A DNA stretch of 64,000 nt. Source: JADKAV01 sp963733395. GTDB taxonomy: Bacteria > Actinomycetota > Actinomycetes > S36-B12 > UBA10799. Positions 7,928 to 17,506 of the stretch are shown piece by piece. Where the stretch lies: NCBI GenBank assembly GCA_963733395.1, contig CAVTCZ010000009.1:62001-126000 (forward strand). Reading direction: 5' to 3'. The number at the start of each line of letters is the position of its first letter. The stretch's first letter is position 1. Both the position numbers and the translations under genes were made by a program. Below the pieces are notes generated by a model. That model made no database searches. It saw only the letters and a program-made list of their open reading frames with translations, and was not told where the DNA came from.

Positions 7928-8587
7928 ATGCCCACTGCGATTCCGCTGTGGCTGGACCTCATGGCCGTGGGCGTGGGTGCGGTGTTCGGCGGTGCGGTCA
8001 CCAATCGGCGCGGCGCCCCGATCGTCGGGGTCCTCGTCGCCGGGGTGGTCCTGGGGCTGGGCGGCGGGATCATGCGGGATGTGATCCTCGGCGTCACACC
8101 GGTCGCGATCTCCGGTCCCTGGTATGTGGGCACCGCCGCGGCATGTGCCCTCGTCGGTGGTCTGCTGGCTCGACGGCTGTCGGCGGAGTCGAGCCTGCTG
8201 GTGCTGCTGGATGCCTGGGCACTGGCGATGTTCGTCGTGATCGGCGCCGGCAAGGCGATGGCCCTGGGGGTCAGCCCCCCGGTGGGGATCTTCCTGGGGA
8301 TGGTCACGGGGATCGGCGGCGGCACGCTGGTCGACCTGATGACCGGCGAGGTGCCGGCGGTGATGGCGCAGGGACCCTGGTACGCGAGTGCGGCCCTGCT
8401 GGCGTCGGTCTACTTCGTGGCCATGTGGACCCTCGTGCCACGACCCGTGGACGAGTGGTCGACGATCCTGCTGCTCGTGCTTGTTCGTTTCGCCAGCGTG
8501 AAACGCGGCTGGGACGCCCCGAACGTCGATGACTTGCGGCAGTTGCGGATCACTCGTGATCGATCAGGGCCTGACACCGGCCGATGA
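7928..8587 (+). CDS. TRIC-like/UPF0126 membrane protein (YicG/YadS family)
   Basis: This 219-residue protein has about seven helices and the twin glycine motifs of the UPF0126/TRIC family, GLGGGIMRDVILG near residue 46 and GIGGGTLVDLMTGE near residue 123. They mark two repeats, each with a kinked, phospholipid-binding helix. Prokaryotic TRIC proteins are trimeric monovalent cation channels; physiological roles in bacteria are mostly unknown. GGGAG before ATG 7928 is a good ribosome site. The last 38 bp overlap the convergent phosphotransferase gene, and the soluble C-terminal tail lies in this overlap. Confidence 0.85.
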   Translation: MPTAIPLWLDLMAVGVGAVFGGAVTNRRGAPIVGVLVAGVVLGLGGGIMRDVILGVTPVAISGPWYVGTAAACALVGGLLARRLSAESSLLVLLDAWALAMFVVIGAGKAMALGVSPPVGIFLGMVTGIGGGTLVDLMTGEVPAVMAQGPWYASAALLASVYFVAMWTLVPRPVDEWSTILLLVLVRFASVKRGWDAPNVDDLRQLRITRDRSGPDTGR

Positions 8588-9581
8588 GGAACACCACGGC
8601 CGGGCCGAACGGTGCGAACGCGGGATTCGACGTCTGCCCCATCTTGTAGCGGTACCAGATCTGTTGGGCGATGCCCGCGAGCCGGAAGAGCCCGTACACC
8701 TCGTAGAACAGCCAATCCGGGCGATCCCGGCCGGCGAGTTCGCAGTAGCGGTCCACGAACGCGTCGCGGGTGGGCATGCCCGGGGCGTTGCTCGGCTGGC
8801 GCCGGAACGCTTGCATGGGGGCATCGTCGTCGGCCTGCACCCAGTAGGCCAGAGCCGAGCCGAGATCCATGAACGGGTCCCCGACCGTGGCCAGTTCCCA
8901 GTCGAGCACCGCCCGGATCCGGGACAGGTCGGCCGGGTCGAGCACCAGGTTGTCGAAGCGCCAGTCGTTGTGGATCACGCATGCGCCGACGTCGGCGGGC
9001 TGCCGCTGGTCCAGCCAGGCCATGACCGGCTCGGCGTCGGGGACGTCGTCGGTCAGGGCCTGCCGGTAGCGGCGTGACCAGCCCTGCACCTGCCGGTGCA
9101 CGTAACCCTCGCCCTTGTTGAACGCGGCGAGCTCGGGGCCACTGGTGTCGACCGAATGCAGGTCCACGAGCGCCTCGATGAACGTCTGCGCCATCGCTTC
9201 CACCGGTGCGCCCTCGGGCATGTCGCGGCGCAGGATCTCGCCGCGCACGTATTCACACACGAACGCCGGGCGCCCGATCGGCGATTCGTCGCCTGCCACC
9301 GCCAGCACCTCGGGGACGGTGCCGAACTGCGGCCGGATGGCCCGCAACAGCCGCGCTTCCCGCTGCATGTCGTGTGCGGAAGCCGCCTTGCGCCCTGCCG
9401 GCGAGGTGCGCAGGACCACCGAGTCGTTGGCGCACTCGAGCAGGAACGTCAGATTCGATGCCCCCCCTGGGAACTGCCGCACGACGTGGATGTCGCCGAG
9501 CCCCGGAACTTCATGTTCCAGCCAGGCCTGCACGGCCTCGACGTCGAAGCCGTCCTGCTCCCGGACGTGGAGCTCAACCAT
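8550..9581 (-). CDS. Phosphotransferase family protein, kinase-like partner of acyl-CoA dehydrogenase (ACAD10/11 kinase domain type)
   Basis: The 343-residue protein has an APH-type kinase fold: a glycine-rich loop-like QFPGGASNLTFLLE near residue 37, the catalytic loop ACVIHNDWRFDNLVLD near 208 and the metal-binding VLDWELATVGDPFMDLG near 230. Proteins of this kind phosphorylate 4-hydroxyacyl-CoA in the mammalian ACAD10/ACAD11 pathway, where the kinase and the dehydrogenase are one chain. Here the dehydrogenase is the upstream gene, overlapping by 8 bp, so the pair likely acts on hydroxylated fatty acyl-CoAs for beta-oxidation. Substrate assignment is by family and context only. Confidence 0.82.
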   Translation of the reverse strand: MVELHVREQDGFDVEAVQAWLEHEVPGLGDIHVVRQFPGGASNLTFLLECANDSVVLRTSPAGRKAASAHDMQREARLLRAIRPQFGTVPEVLAVAGDESPIGRPAFVCEYVRGEILRRDMPEGAPVEAMAQTFIEALVDLHSVDTSGPELAAFNKGEGYVHRQVQGWSRRYRQALTDDVPDAEPVMAWLDQRQPADVGACVIHNDWRFDNLVLDPADLSRIRAVLDWELATVGDPFMDLGSALAYWVQADDDAPMQAFRRQPSNAPGMPTRDAFVDRYCELAGRDRPDWLFYEVYGLFRLAGIAQQIWYRYKMGQTSNPAFAPFGPAVVFLIGRCQALIDHE

Positions 9582-10785
9582 CGAGGTGCGCCTTCAGCTC
9601 CAGCCGGGCGACGTCGCGCAGGTGCACCTCGTCGGGGCCGTCGGCGATCCGCAGGGTGCGCAGACCCGCCCACATCTCGGCCAACGGCGTGACCTGGCTG
9701 ACGCCCGCACCGCCGTACGTCTGGATCGCGCGGTCGACGACGTCGAGGGCCATCTGCGGGACGATTGCCTTGATGCCGGCGATCTGCTGCCTGGCGGCCT
9801 TGGCGCCGACGGTGTCGATCATCCAGGCGGTGTGCAGGACCAGCAGCCGGGCCTGGTTGATCGCCAGCCGGGAGTGGGCGATCCACTCGCGCACCACGCC
9901 CTGCCCGGCCAACGGCCGGTGGAACGCCACCCGCTCCAGCGCACGGTCGCACATCAGGTCCAGCGCCCGCTCGGCCATTCCGATGGCGCGCATGCAGTGG
10001 TGCACGCGACCGGGTCCCAGCCTCGCCTGTGCGATGGCGAAACCCATCCCCTCCTCGGCGAGCAGGTTGCTGCGGGGCACCCGCACGTCGGTGAACGAGA
10101 TCTCGGCGTGCCCTTGCTGCTCGGTGTAGCCGAAGACGGTCAGGTTCTGCTCGATCTTCACCCCGGGGGCGGCCATCGGGACCAGCACCATGCTCTGCTG
10201 CCGATGGATCTCGGCCTCCGGGTCGGTCTTGCCCATCAGCACCAGGATCTGGCAGCGCGGATCCATGGCGCCGGTCGTCCACCACTTGCGGCCGTTGATG
10301 ACGTAGTCGTCGCCGTCGGCCTCGATCCGGGTGGCGATGTTCGTGGCATCCGACGACGCGACATCCGGTTCCGTCATGGCGAAACCGCTGCGGATCTCAC
10401 CGGCGAGCAGCGGCTCGAGCCATCGGTGCTTCTGTTCCGGGGTGCCGAACATGTGCAGCACCTCCATGTTCCCGGTGTCGGGCGCCGAGCAGTTCAGAGC
10501 TTCCGGGGCCAGATGCGGGCTGCGGCCGGTGAGTTCGGCCAGCGGTGCGTAGTCGGTGACGGACAGTCCGGACTCGTCGGGCAGGAAGAGGTTCCACAAG
10601 CCGCGCTCCCGGGCACGGGCCTTGAGCACCTGCACGATCTCGGGCAGTTCGTGACCCCGACCGGCGGCGGTGAGTGCGGCGAGTTGGTCGGCGTACACCG
10701 GCTCGGCGGGATAGACGTCGCTGTCCATGAACTCGGTGAGACGGTCGATGTAGTCCTTGGCTTTGGCACTGGGTGAGAAGTCCAC
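9574..10785 (-). CDS. Acyl-CoA dehydrogenase, ACAD11-like
   Basis: This 403-residue FAD enzyme has the three-part acyl-CoA dehydrogenase fold: an N-terminal helical domain, a middle beta domain with GFAMTEPDVASSDATN and YVINGRKWWTTGA, and a C-terminal helical domain. The last ends with YGGAGVSQVTPLAEMW and IADGPDEVHLRD, which bind FAD and position the base. The length and the tail match ACAD10/11-type enzymes that work with a hydroxyacyl-CoA kinase. The kinase-like gene follows with an 8-bp overlap. It probably completes dehydration or oxidation of phosphorylated 4-hydroxyacyl-CoA. The gap to the divergent acyltransferase gene is about 118 bp and presumably holds both promoters. Confidence 0.88.
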   Translation of the reverse strand: MDFSPSAKAKDYIDRLTEFMDSDVYPAEPVYADQLAALTAAGRGHELPEIVQVLKARARERGLWNLFLPDESGLSVTDYAPLAELTGRSPHLAPEALNCSAPDTGNMEVLHMFGTPEQKHRWLEPLLAGEIRSGFAMTEPDVASSDATNIATRIEADGDDYVINGRKWWTTGAMDPRCQILVLMGKTDPEAEIHRQQSMVLVPMAAPGVKIEQNLTVFGYTEQQGHAEISFTDVRVPRSNLLAEEGMGFAIAQARLGPGRVHHCMRAIGMAERALDLMCDRALERVAFHRPLAGQGVVREWIAHSRLAINQARLLVLHTAWMIDTVGAKAARQQIAGIKAIVPQMALDVVDRAIQTYGGAGVSQVTPLAEMWAGLRTLRIADGPDEVHLRDVARLELKAHLDG

Positions 10786-10903
10786 ACCCCGATCCTATGC
10801 CCGGGAGATCCACGGTTCGGCCGGGTCAACACGGCGATCAGCGAGCACACACCCGGGGATCTTCGACAAGATGGCGGCATAGGCACCGTCTTCTGGAGGA
10901 ACC

Positions 10904-12426
10904 GTGGCCGACCCGCGCATGGATTGGGCAGACGCAGTGATGTTCGGGGTGGAGGAAGATCCCGATCCTGCGCTCCGTCATCACTCTGGTGATCCTGTTG
11001 GACTCCGAGCCCGACGAGGATGTGGTGCGCAGCCGGATCGACCGGATGAGCCGCGCCATCCCGAAGTTGCGGCAGCGCGCGGTCGGCAATCCGTTGAGTC
11101 TGGCTCCTCCCCGCTGGGAGGTCGATCCGCAACTTCGACCTCGACTACCACCTGCGGTGGGTGAAGGCGCCCAACCCGGACGGCACCATGCGCCCGGTGT
11201 TCACCATGGCCGAGCAGATGGCCGAGGGTGACTTCGACCGGGCGAGGCCCTTGTGGGAGATGCTGCTGGTGACGGGGTTGCAGGGCGGGCAGGCCGCGTT
11301 CATCACCAAGATCCACCACTCGGTGACCGATGGCATCGGTGGTCTGCAGATGGCCGCGATGCTGTTCGACCTCGACCGCACCGGCGCCGACCTGGGCCCG
11401 ATGCCGGAGATCCCCGCGGGTGACACCGCGAGCTTCAGCGACCGCATCCGGCAGGGCGTGTCGTTCGAGGCCAAGACCACGGTCGGTGACGTCCGCAGTG
11501 CGATCGGCTCCGGCACCGACTTCGTGAAGGACGCAGTCACCGATCCGATCGGCCTGGCGACGTCGGCCGGTGAGATGGCGGCATCGCTGTCCCGGATGCT
11601 GGCGCCGGCCTCCGAGCCCCTGTCGACGGTGTTCGGAGAGCGCTCGCTGTCGGTGTACTTCGACCTCATCGACGTCCCGCTCGACGACCTCAAGAGGGCG
11701 GGCAAGATCGGCCGGGGAACGCTCAACGACGCGTTCGTCGCCGGTGTGGTCGGTGGCCTGCGCCGCTACCACGACCGACACGGCACGATTCCGGACGCCC
11801 TCCGGGTGAACATGCCGGTGAACCTGCGCAGTCCCGCGGACGCCGGCAAACAGGGCAACTCGTGGGTGCCCGCCCGGTTCCCGGTGCCGATGAACGAACC
11901 CGATCCGGCGCTGCGGATCCAGCAGCTGCACCCGGTTCTGCGGCAGGCCCGCACGGAGCCCGCCGCGGTCCTCACCGATCAGGTCTTCCGGTTGCTCACC
12001 ATGCTCCCGCGCACCATCTCGACGGTGGTCGCCGGTGGGTTGATGAAGGGCACCGACTTCGTGGCCACCAACGTGCCCGGGCCGCCGATCCCCGTGTACT
12101 TCGCCGGCGCCCAGATCCTGCGCATGCTCCCGTATGCACCGAAGGCTGGCGCCGCGGTGAACTGCGCACTCATGTCCTACAACGGCGTCGCCCAGGTCGG
12201 GGTCAACATCGACACCGTCGCGGTGGCGGACCCGGCGGAACTGGTCGACGACCTGCGCGCGGGGATGGCGGAGATCATCGGCCTGGCTGCCCCGAAGGAG
12301 GCTGCTCCGGAGGCTGCGGCAGCCCCGGCCAAGAAGCGCCGCTGCCAAGAAGGCCCCGCCAAGAAGGCCCCGGCCAAGAAGCGTGCTGCGAAGAAGGCCC
12401 CGGCCAAGAAGGCCCCGGCGACCTGA
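10904..12426 (+). CDS. Wax ester synthase/diacylglycerol acyltransferase (WS/DGAT), frameshifted, with Lys/Ala-rich tail
   Basis: GTG 10904 follows GGAGG with good spacing. The protein can only be read by changing frame near 10963 and again near 11131; each shift is explained by one extra C. After that the frame runs to 12426. The acyltransferase motif HHSVTDG lies at about 11314-11334 with PLWEMLLVTG just before it, and NVPGPPIPVYFAGA marks the C-terminal half. These enzymes make triacylglycerol or wax esters from acyl-CoA at the membrane and lipid droplet. The end is unusual: about 40 residues of AKKAP-type repeats from about 12310. Within the repeat a stretch of ten or so residues falls out of register and returns, which a paired single-base insertion and deletion would explain. 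Confidence 0.8.
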
Positions 12427-12448
12427 CGCACCCCCGCCACGGAGGTTT

Positions 12449-12498
12449 TGTGACGTTGTTTTCCCGACACGCCGAGCGCGAAGGGCAACAACGTCACA
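12449..12498. repeat. 50-bp extragenic element with 12-bp perfect inverted ends
   Basis: TGTGACGTTGTT (12449-12460) is the exact reverse complement of AACAACGTCACA (12487-12498), with a 26-nt GC-rich loop between. It sits between the ends of two convergent genes (12426 and 12532), so it could terminate both strands. The arms are AT-richer than the surroundings and there is no T-run. An extragenic palindrome or miniature element is the alternative. Confidence 0.6.
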
Positions 12499-12531
12499 GA
12501 ACCTGCTGGGGCCCAACACCGCAACGCCCCG

Positions 12532-13686
12532 TCATCCTCCTGGCGGGAGTTCCTTGCGGTCCTTGCCGACGAGCTTGAACCGGCGCCGGAACTCCTCCAC
12601 GAACACCACCCGGATCGAGTCGATGTCGCTGAGATCGCCCTTGACCAGGTACTTCTCGAGCACCGCCACCCAGGCCCACCCCATCGCCGAGGTCATGCTG
12701 GCCGCGACGGTTCCGGAGATCACCATGGCTGCTGGTTGCCCACCCGGGACCACTCGCAACAAGGACGACACCATCCATCGCCCGGCCGTCGTCGCGCCGC
12801 TGGACAGCATCAACGATCCGACCAGGGAGGCGAGTTGCGCCGAGGCCAGCCGGCTCCCGTAGGCAGCCGTCAGCCGAGCGATCATTCCGATCTGGAGCGG
12901 GACCAGGATGGCCGCGTCGGAAAACGGAATCGGGGTCGCGCCTGTGGCCAGGGCAGACGACGCGCTTGCTGTAATGATCTTCTTAGCAGCCTGTCTTTTA
13001 CGCCCCCAGTCGAGCTGCTGCGCCGCCGACAGCGCGGCCACCGCCACCTCGGGGATGGTGTCGAAGGTGGCGTCGAGCAACTCCTGCAGTCCGAAGACGA
13101 CCGTCCCCAGGAACGGGTCGGGTTTGGCGTTGGTCAGGAAGACCCGGCCGTCACCGGCCAGGGGCAGGCCCAGACCTGCGATGTAGCGGGCGAACTCCAG
13201 GGCATCCTCGTGGATCTGACCGGCGGCGTTGCAGGGCACCTGGGTGAGCACGAAGAGTACCGGCAGCCCCAGGTCGTGCAGACGCTGCACGAAAGCGCCC
13301 TGATGGTCCTCGAAGCGGCGATCGCTCCACCGCACCGTGTACCACGCCGCATGGATCTGCTCACTGGCGTCTGCGGTGCGGGTGGACGCGACGATGTCCT
13401 CCATCGCACCGAGGATCCGGTCGCCCGCCTCGCCGGTCTCGAAGCCGCGGGAGTCGTAGATGCCGAGGATGCCATTGGGATGCAGGTAGTAGTCCAAGCC
13501 GGTGGTCACCGGACGGCCGGTACCGGTCGCCGCGATGTCCTCGCCGAAGATGGCGTTCACCAGCGTGCTCTTGCCGGTCCCGGTCTTGCCGAAGATCGCC
13601 AGGTTGAACCGGCCCAGCGAATTGAGTGCCTGCGCGTACTCCTCCCGGTACATCCGGGTGACGTCGGCGGAGGCGAAGTCCTTCAC
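12532..13686 (-). CDS. Septin/IRG-like P-loop GTPase with C-terminal membrane-associating region
   Basis: The 384-residue protein begins with a GTPase domain: G1 is IFGKTGTGKST near residues 32-42, G3 is the variant YDSRGFE near 76, and the place of G4 holds LTQVP instead of NKxD, so base recognition is unusual. Dimeric TRAFAC GTPases of the Era-like/IRG or YfjP type look like this. After residue 230 come small-residue-rich hydrophobic helices (ASASSALATGATPIPFSDAAILVPL) as in DUF697-type tails that attach to membranes. It starts at ATG 13686 and stands alone, convergent with the acyltransferase. The function is unknown; membrane remodelling or stress roles are guesses. Confidence 0.7.
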   Translation of the reverse strand: MKDFASADVTRMYREEYAQALNSLGRFNLAIFGKTGTGKSTLVNAIFGEDIAATGTGRPVTTGLDYYLHPNGILGIYDSRGFETGEAGDRILGAMEDIVASTRTADASEQIHAAWYTVRWSDRRFEDHQGAFVQRLHDLGLPVLFVLTQVPCNAAGQIHEDALEFARYIAGLGLPLAGDGRVFLTNAKPDPFLGTVVFGLQELLDATFDTIPEVAVAALSAAQQLDWGRKRQAAKKIITASASSALATGATPIPFSDAAILVPLQIGMIARLTAAYGSRLASAQLASLVGSLMLSSGATTAGRWMVSSLLRVVPGGQPAAMVISGTVAASMTSAMGWAWVAVLEKYLVKGDLSDIDSIRVVFVEEFRRRFKLVGKDRKELPPGG

Positions 13687-13723
13687 GGCTTCAGGCTATG
13701 CGTCGCCGTCACCGCGAAGCAGT

Positions 13724-16143
13724 TCAGAACGGCCACGACCACTGCCTCACCTCGGGCAGGTCCTCGCCGTTCTCCCGGATGTAGTGCCGATGGGCCACCC
13801 GGCGGTCCACCATCGCCTGCCGCAGGCCGGCCGCGTTGGCCCCCAGCCCCGGCACCCGGTCGATCACGTCGATGACCAGGTGGAAGCGGTCGATGTCGTT
13901 GATCACGCACATGTCGAACGGGGTGGTGGTCGTCCCCTCCTCCTTGTAGCCGCGCACGTGCAGGTTGTCGTGACCGGCGCGGGAGTAGGTGAGCCGATGG
14001 ATCAGCCAGGGGTACCCGTGGTAGTTGAAGATGATCGGCTTGTCCGTGGTGAACAGCGCGTCGAACTCCGAGTCCCGCAGTCCGTGCGGGTGCTCAGAGT
14101 GCGGCACGAGGCGCATCAGGTCCACGACGTTGACGACCCGCACCCGCAGCTCCGGCAGGTGCTCTCGCAGGATCGCGGCAGCCGCCAGGACCTCCATGGT
14201 CGGCACATCCCCGGCACACCCCAGCACCACGTCCGGCTCACCGCCGCCGTCGGAACTGGCCCAGTCGAAGATCCCGATACCCCGGGTGCAATGCAGCCGC
14301 GCCTGCTGGGCGTCGAGCAGGTCCAGCACGGGTTGCTTGCCCGCAACCACGACGTTGATGTAGTCGCGGCTGCGCAGGCAGTGGTCCATCGTGCTCAGCA
14401 AGGTGTTCGTGTCCGGCGGCAGGTAGACGCGGATGACGCCGGGCTTCTTGTTCACAACGTGGTCGATGAAGCCGGGATCCTGATGTGAGAACCCGTTGTG
14501 GTCCTGCCGCCACACGTGCGAGGTGAGCAGGTAGTTCAGCGAAGCGATGGGCGCGCGCCAGCCGATGTCCCGGGTGGTGTTCAGCCACTTCGCGTGCTGG
14601 TTGAACATCGAGTCGACGATGTGGATGAACGCCTCGTAGCAGGAGAACAATCCGTGCCGGCCGGTCAGCAGGTAGCCCTCCAACCAGCCCTGGCAGGTGT
14701 GTTCGCTGAGCACCTCCATGACCCGGCCGTCGCGGCGCAGCAGCGAGTCCCACTCCTCGTCGAGCTTCTCCGCCTCCCAGGTCTTGCCGGTGACCTCGAG
14801 GACTCCGCCGATAGTCGGTTCGACTCCGTCTCGTCGGGACCGAAGATCCGGAAGTTGCCCGCGTCCAGATTGAGCGCCATCGCGTCGCGCAGGTAGCCGC
14901 CGAGTACGCGGGTGGGTTCGTGGGTGGTCTTGGCCGGCTCCGGGACGTCGACGCAGTAGTCCATCCAATCCGGCAGCCGCAACTCCTTCAGCAGCCGCCC
15001 GCCGTTGGCGAAGGGCTGCGCCGACATCCGTTTGTGCCCGGTCGGCGCCATCTCCGCGAGGTCGGGCTGTGGCCGGCCGGCCTCGTCGAACAACTCCTCC
15101 GGCCGGTACGAGCGCAGCCACTGCTCCAGCAATCGGGCATGTTGTCGGTCCGTGCGGGTGTTCTGCAGCGGCACCTGATGGCTGCGCCACGTCCCCTCGA
15201 CCTGTTTGCCGTCCACGACGGCCGGACCGGTCCACCCCTTGGGGCTGCGCAGCACGATCATGGGCCATTGCCCCCGGGTGGTCTTGCCCTCCTCGCGCGC
15301 GGCCCGCTGGATCTCGGCGATCTCGGACATCGCGGTGTCCAGCGTGCTCGCCATGAGGTGGTGCATGGTCTGCGGGTCGCTGCCCTCGACGAAATGCGGC
15401 TTCCAGCCGTAGCCCACGAGCAGCGACGTGAGTTCCTCGTGTGGGATCCTCGCCAGCACCGTCGGGTTGGCGATCTTGTAGCCGTTGAGATGCAGGATCG
15501 GCAGCACCGCACCGTCGGTCGCCGGGTTCAGGAACTTGTTGCCGTGCCACGAGGTCGCCAGCGGCCCGGTCTCCGCCTCGCCGTCACCGATCACGCAGGC
15601 CACCACCAGTTCCGGGTTGTCGAAGGCCGCCCCGAACGCGTGCGACAGGGCATAGCCGAGTTCCCCGCCCTCGTGGATCGACCCCGGTGTCTCCGGCGCG
15701 ACGTGGGAGGGGATGCCCCCGGGGAACGAGAACTGCTTGAACAGCCGGGCCATACCGGTCTCGTCCTGGCTGACATCCGGGTAGTAGTGCGAATAGGTCC
15801 CCTCGAGCCAGGCGTTGGCGACCATGGCCGGACCACCGTGGCCGGGGCCGGCGATGTAGATCATGTCCGCGTCGTCGCGCTTGATGATCCGGTTGAGGTG
15901 GGCGTAGACGAAGTTGAGCCCCGGGGTCGTCCCCCAGTGCCCCAGCAACCGCGGCTTGATGTCCTCGGACTGCAACGGTCTGCGCAGCAACGCATTGTCC
16001 AGCAGGTAGATCTGGCCGACCGACAAGTAGTTCGCCGCACGGAACCATCGATCGAGGCCCGCGAGTTCCGCGTCATCGAGGCTGCCTGCCGTGACCTTGA
16101 CCTTGCTCCGGGAGGGATTCGCCCGCTTCGTTTTCGACGCCAT
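13724..16143 (-). CDS. xfp: Phosphoketolase, xylulose-5-P/fructose-6-P type, frameshifted
   Basis: This thiamine-diphosphate enzyme splits xylulose 5-phosphate or fructose 6-phosphate into acetyl phosphate plus an aldose phosphate. Reading starts at ATG 16143. Landmarks are YLSVGQIYL, GPGHGGPAMVANAWLEG and VIGDGEAETGPLATSWH (thiamine-binding Gly-Asp-Gly) in the N-terminal half, and IFGPDETESNRL at about residue 440. Just after NRL, near 14812, the frame breaks. The second half continues in another frame with FSCYEAFIHIVDSMFNQH, NGFSHQDPGF and the ending QWSWPF at 13724. One missing base would restore an ordinary protein of about 806 residues. No acetate kinase or phosphotransacetylase gene is adjacent. 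Confidence 0.88.
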
Positions 16144-16228
16144 GCCCCCAACCCTTTCAAGGTCGTCCTCCCCGCGCTACCCGGATCGGGGCTGGGCAGC
16201 GGCGTTCATGGTGTGTTCAGATGGAGTC

Positions 16229-16504
16229 ATGAGCGAAAACGACGACATCGAGCGGCTCCTGCGCGAGATCGACGGCGTCACCGGCAGCTCCGGGGCACAA
16301 CCGCCGGCGCAGCGTCCGGACAACGCCCCGGTCAAGCCGGAGTCGAGCGGGTCGGGGCAGGGGATGGCGCTGGCGATCTCCGCGGTGATCGGCGTCGTCG
16401 GGCTGCTGCTGGGATTCCTGCCCTGGGTGCCGGGCTTGTGGCTCGGGTTAGGCGGGTTCCTCGGGTCGTACATCGGTCTGACCATCGGCCGCCGCCTCGG
16501 CTAG
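16229..16504 (+). CDS. Small membrane protein, unknown function
   Basis: This 91-residue protein starts at ATG 16229 behind GGAG. The first 45 residues are polar and disordered (acidic, then Pro/Gln/Ser-rich). Two closely spaced membrane helices follow, about 47-64 and 67-85, with the Gly/Trp-rich turn FLPWVPGLWLGLGGFLG between them, and a short basic end. No family was recognised. It is divergent from the phosphoketolase and overlaps the convergent DUF3159 gene by 57 bp. Confidence 0.6.
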   Translation: MSENDDIERLLREIDGVTGSSGAQPPAQRPDNAPVKPESSGSGQGMALAISAVIGVVGLLLGFLPWVPGLWLGLGGFLGSYIGLTIGRRLG

Positions 16505-17143
16505 CCGCTTCTGCGCGAACACCGGGCGCAACAGCCGATAGGTGACGTACGCCCCGAACAGGAACAGCGGCCAGCCCATGATGATCTTGGCCGTGCCCAG
16601 CGCGCCCACCCATCCAGCCAGGTAGAGCGGCACCTGCACCAGGATCCGGCTGCCGAACACGAACACCCAGACCCACGTGGCCGCGGCGAACACGCGCCGC
16701 AGCTCCGGCTCCTGCCGCCAGCCGGTGGGGTCGCCGGTGATGGCGCCCACCACCACGCCCATGAGCGGCCAGCGGACGGCCAGTGAGATGAGGAACGCGC
16801 CGCCGTAGGCGACGTTGACGATGAGTCCCCAGAGGAAGAAGTCCCGGGCTTCACCCGTGCGCGAGCTGACGTAGGCCGATATCGCCACACCGGCGAAGCC
16901 GGCCAGAACCTGGGTCAGCGGTTGTCGGCGGAAGAGCCGCCAGACCAGGATCAGCGCACCTGCCGCGAGGGCGGCGATCAAGGCCGGCTGCAGCACCCGC
17001 CCGTTGAGCAGGTACACCAGCACGAAGACGACCGACGGCAGACCGGAGTCGAACATCCCCCGCCAACCACCGATGGCCCGCTCCAGCAGCACGGCTTCCG
17101 GATGCGCCGGTGGTGCGCCGTCCTCCGGCGCGGTACCACTCAC
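16448..17143 (-). CDS. DUF3159 family membrane protein
   Basis: The 231-residue protein opens with a polar stretch and then GGWRGMFDSGLPSVVF, the family signature. Five to six membrane helices follow, including WGLIVNVAYGGAFLISL and a helix pair near residues 160-200. DUF3159 proteins are conserved across actinobacteria and have no established function. The upstream OB-fold gene overlaps its ATG by 4 bp (ATGA). The same pair is found next to each other in many actinobacterial genomes (from memory), so they likely act together or are simply co-transcribed. Confidence 0.8.
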   Translation of the reverse strand: MSGTAPEDGAPPAHPEAVLLERAIGGWRGMFDSGLPSVVFVLVYLLNGRVLQPALIAALAAGALILVWRLFRRQPLTQVLAGFAGVAISAYVSSRTGEARDFFLWGLIVNVAYGGAFLISLAVRWPLMGVVVGAITGDPTGWRQEPELRRVFAAATWVWVFVFGSRILVQVPLYLAGWVGALGTAKIIMGWPLFLFGAYVTYRLLRPVFAQKRLAEAAADGQTDVRPEEPA

Positions 17144-17469
17144 CCGATGCTCGGGATGGTCAGCTCGTACTCAGGGTTGAAGATCACTTTGCGACCGGCG
17201 CGCATCGCGATCCGGCCGCGGGCGCTGATCTGGCGGCTCGGAACAATCCCGGTGAGCCTGCGCCGCCCCAACCAGACCAAGTGCACGAGACCGGTTTCGT
17301 CGGAGACATCCGCCTCGAAGGACTCGAGCCCGCCGCTGGGATGCAGCGTGACGCTGTGGACCGATCCGGACACCTCGACGACCTCGCCGACCTCGGCGTC
17401 GCAGATCCGCACATGCTGGCACGCTTGTCCCGTGCTGGTGCGCGCGCGCCAGGAGTTCTCTGCGGTCAC
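17140..17469 (-). CDS. Small OB-fold nucleic-acid-binding protein
   Basis: GTG 17469 gives 109 residues forming one OB fold: GEVVEVSGSVHSVTLHP (strand 1-2), SFEADVSDETGLVHLVWLG (strand 3), and RISA-type ending GRIAMRAGRKVIFNPEYEL. It resembles RecG/tRNA-anticodon-type OB domains that bind single-stranded nucleic acid. A longer frame upstream to 18306 is antisense to the alpha/beta hydrolase and is not used. It is co-translated with the DUF3159 gene downstream; only 37 bp separate it from the divergent hydrolase. Confidence 0.78.
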   Translation of the reverse strand: MTAENSWRARTSTGQACQHVRICDAEVGEVVEVSGSVHSVTLHPSGGLESFEADVSDETGLVHLVWLGRRRLTGIVPSRQISARGRIAMRAGRKVIFNPEYELTIPSIG

Positions 17470-17506
17470 TTGTCCAGCGTACGAGGCGCATGCCCCGCTC
17501 GCCACA

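Noticed and set aside
14817..14827. GGTTCGACTCC, like a tRNA T-arm, near the phosphoketolase frameshift
   Set aside because: It lies antisense to the codons of a conserved TESNR segment. No acceptor stem, anticodon arm or D-arm fits around it.
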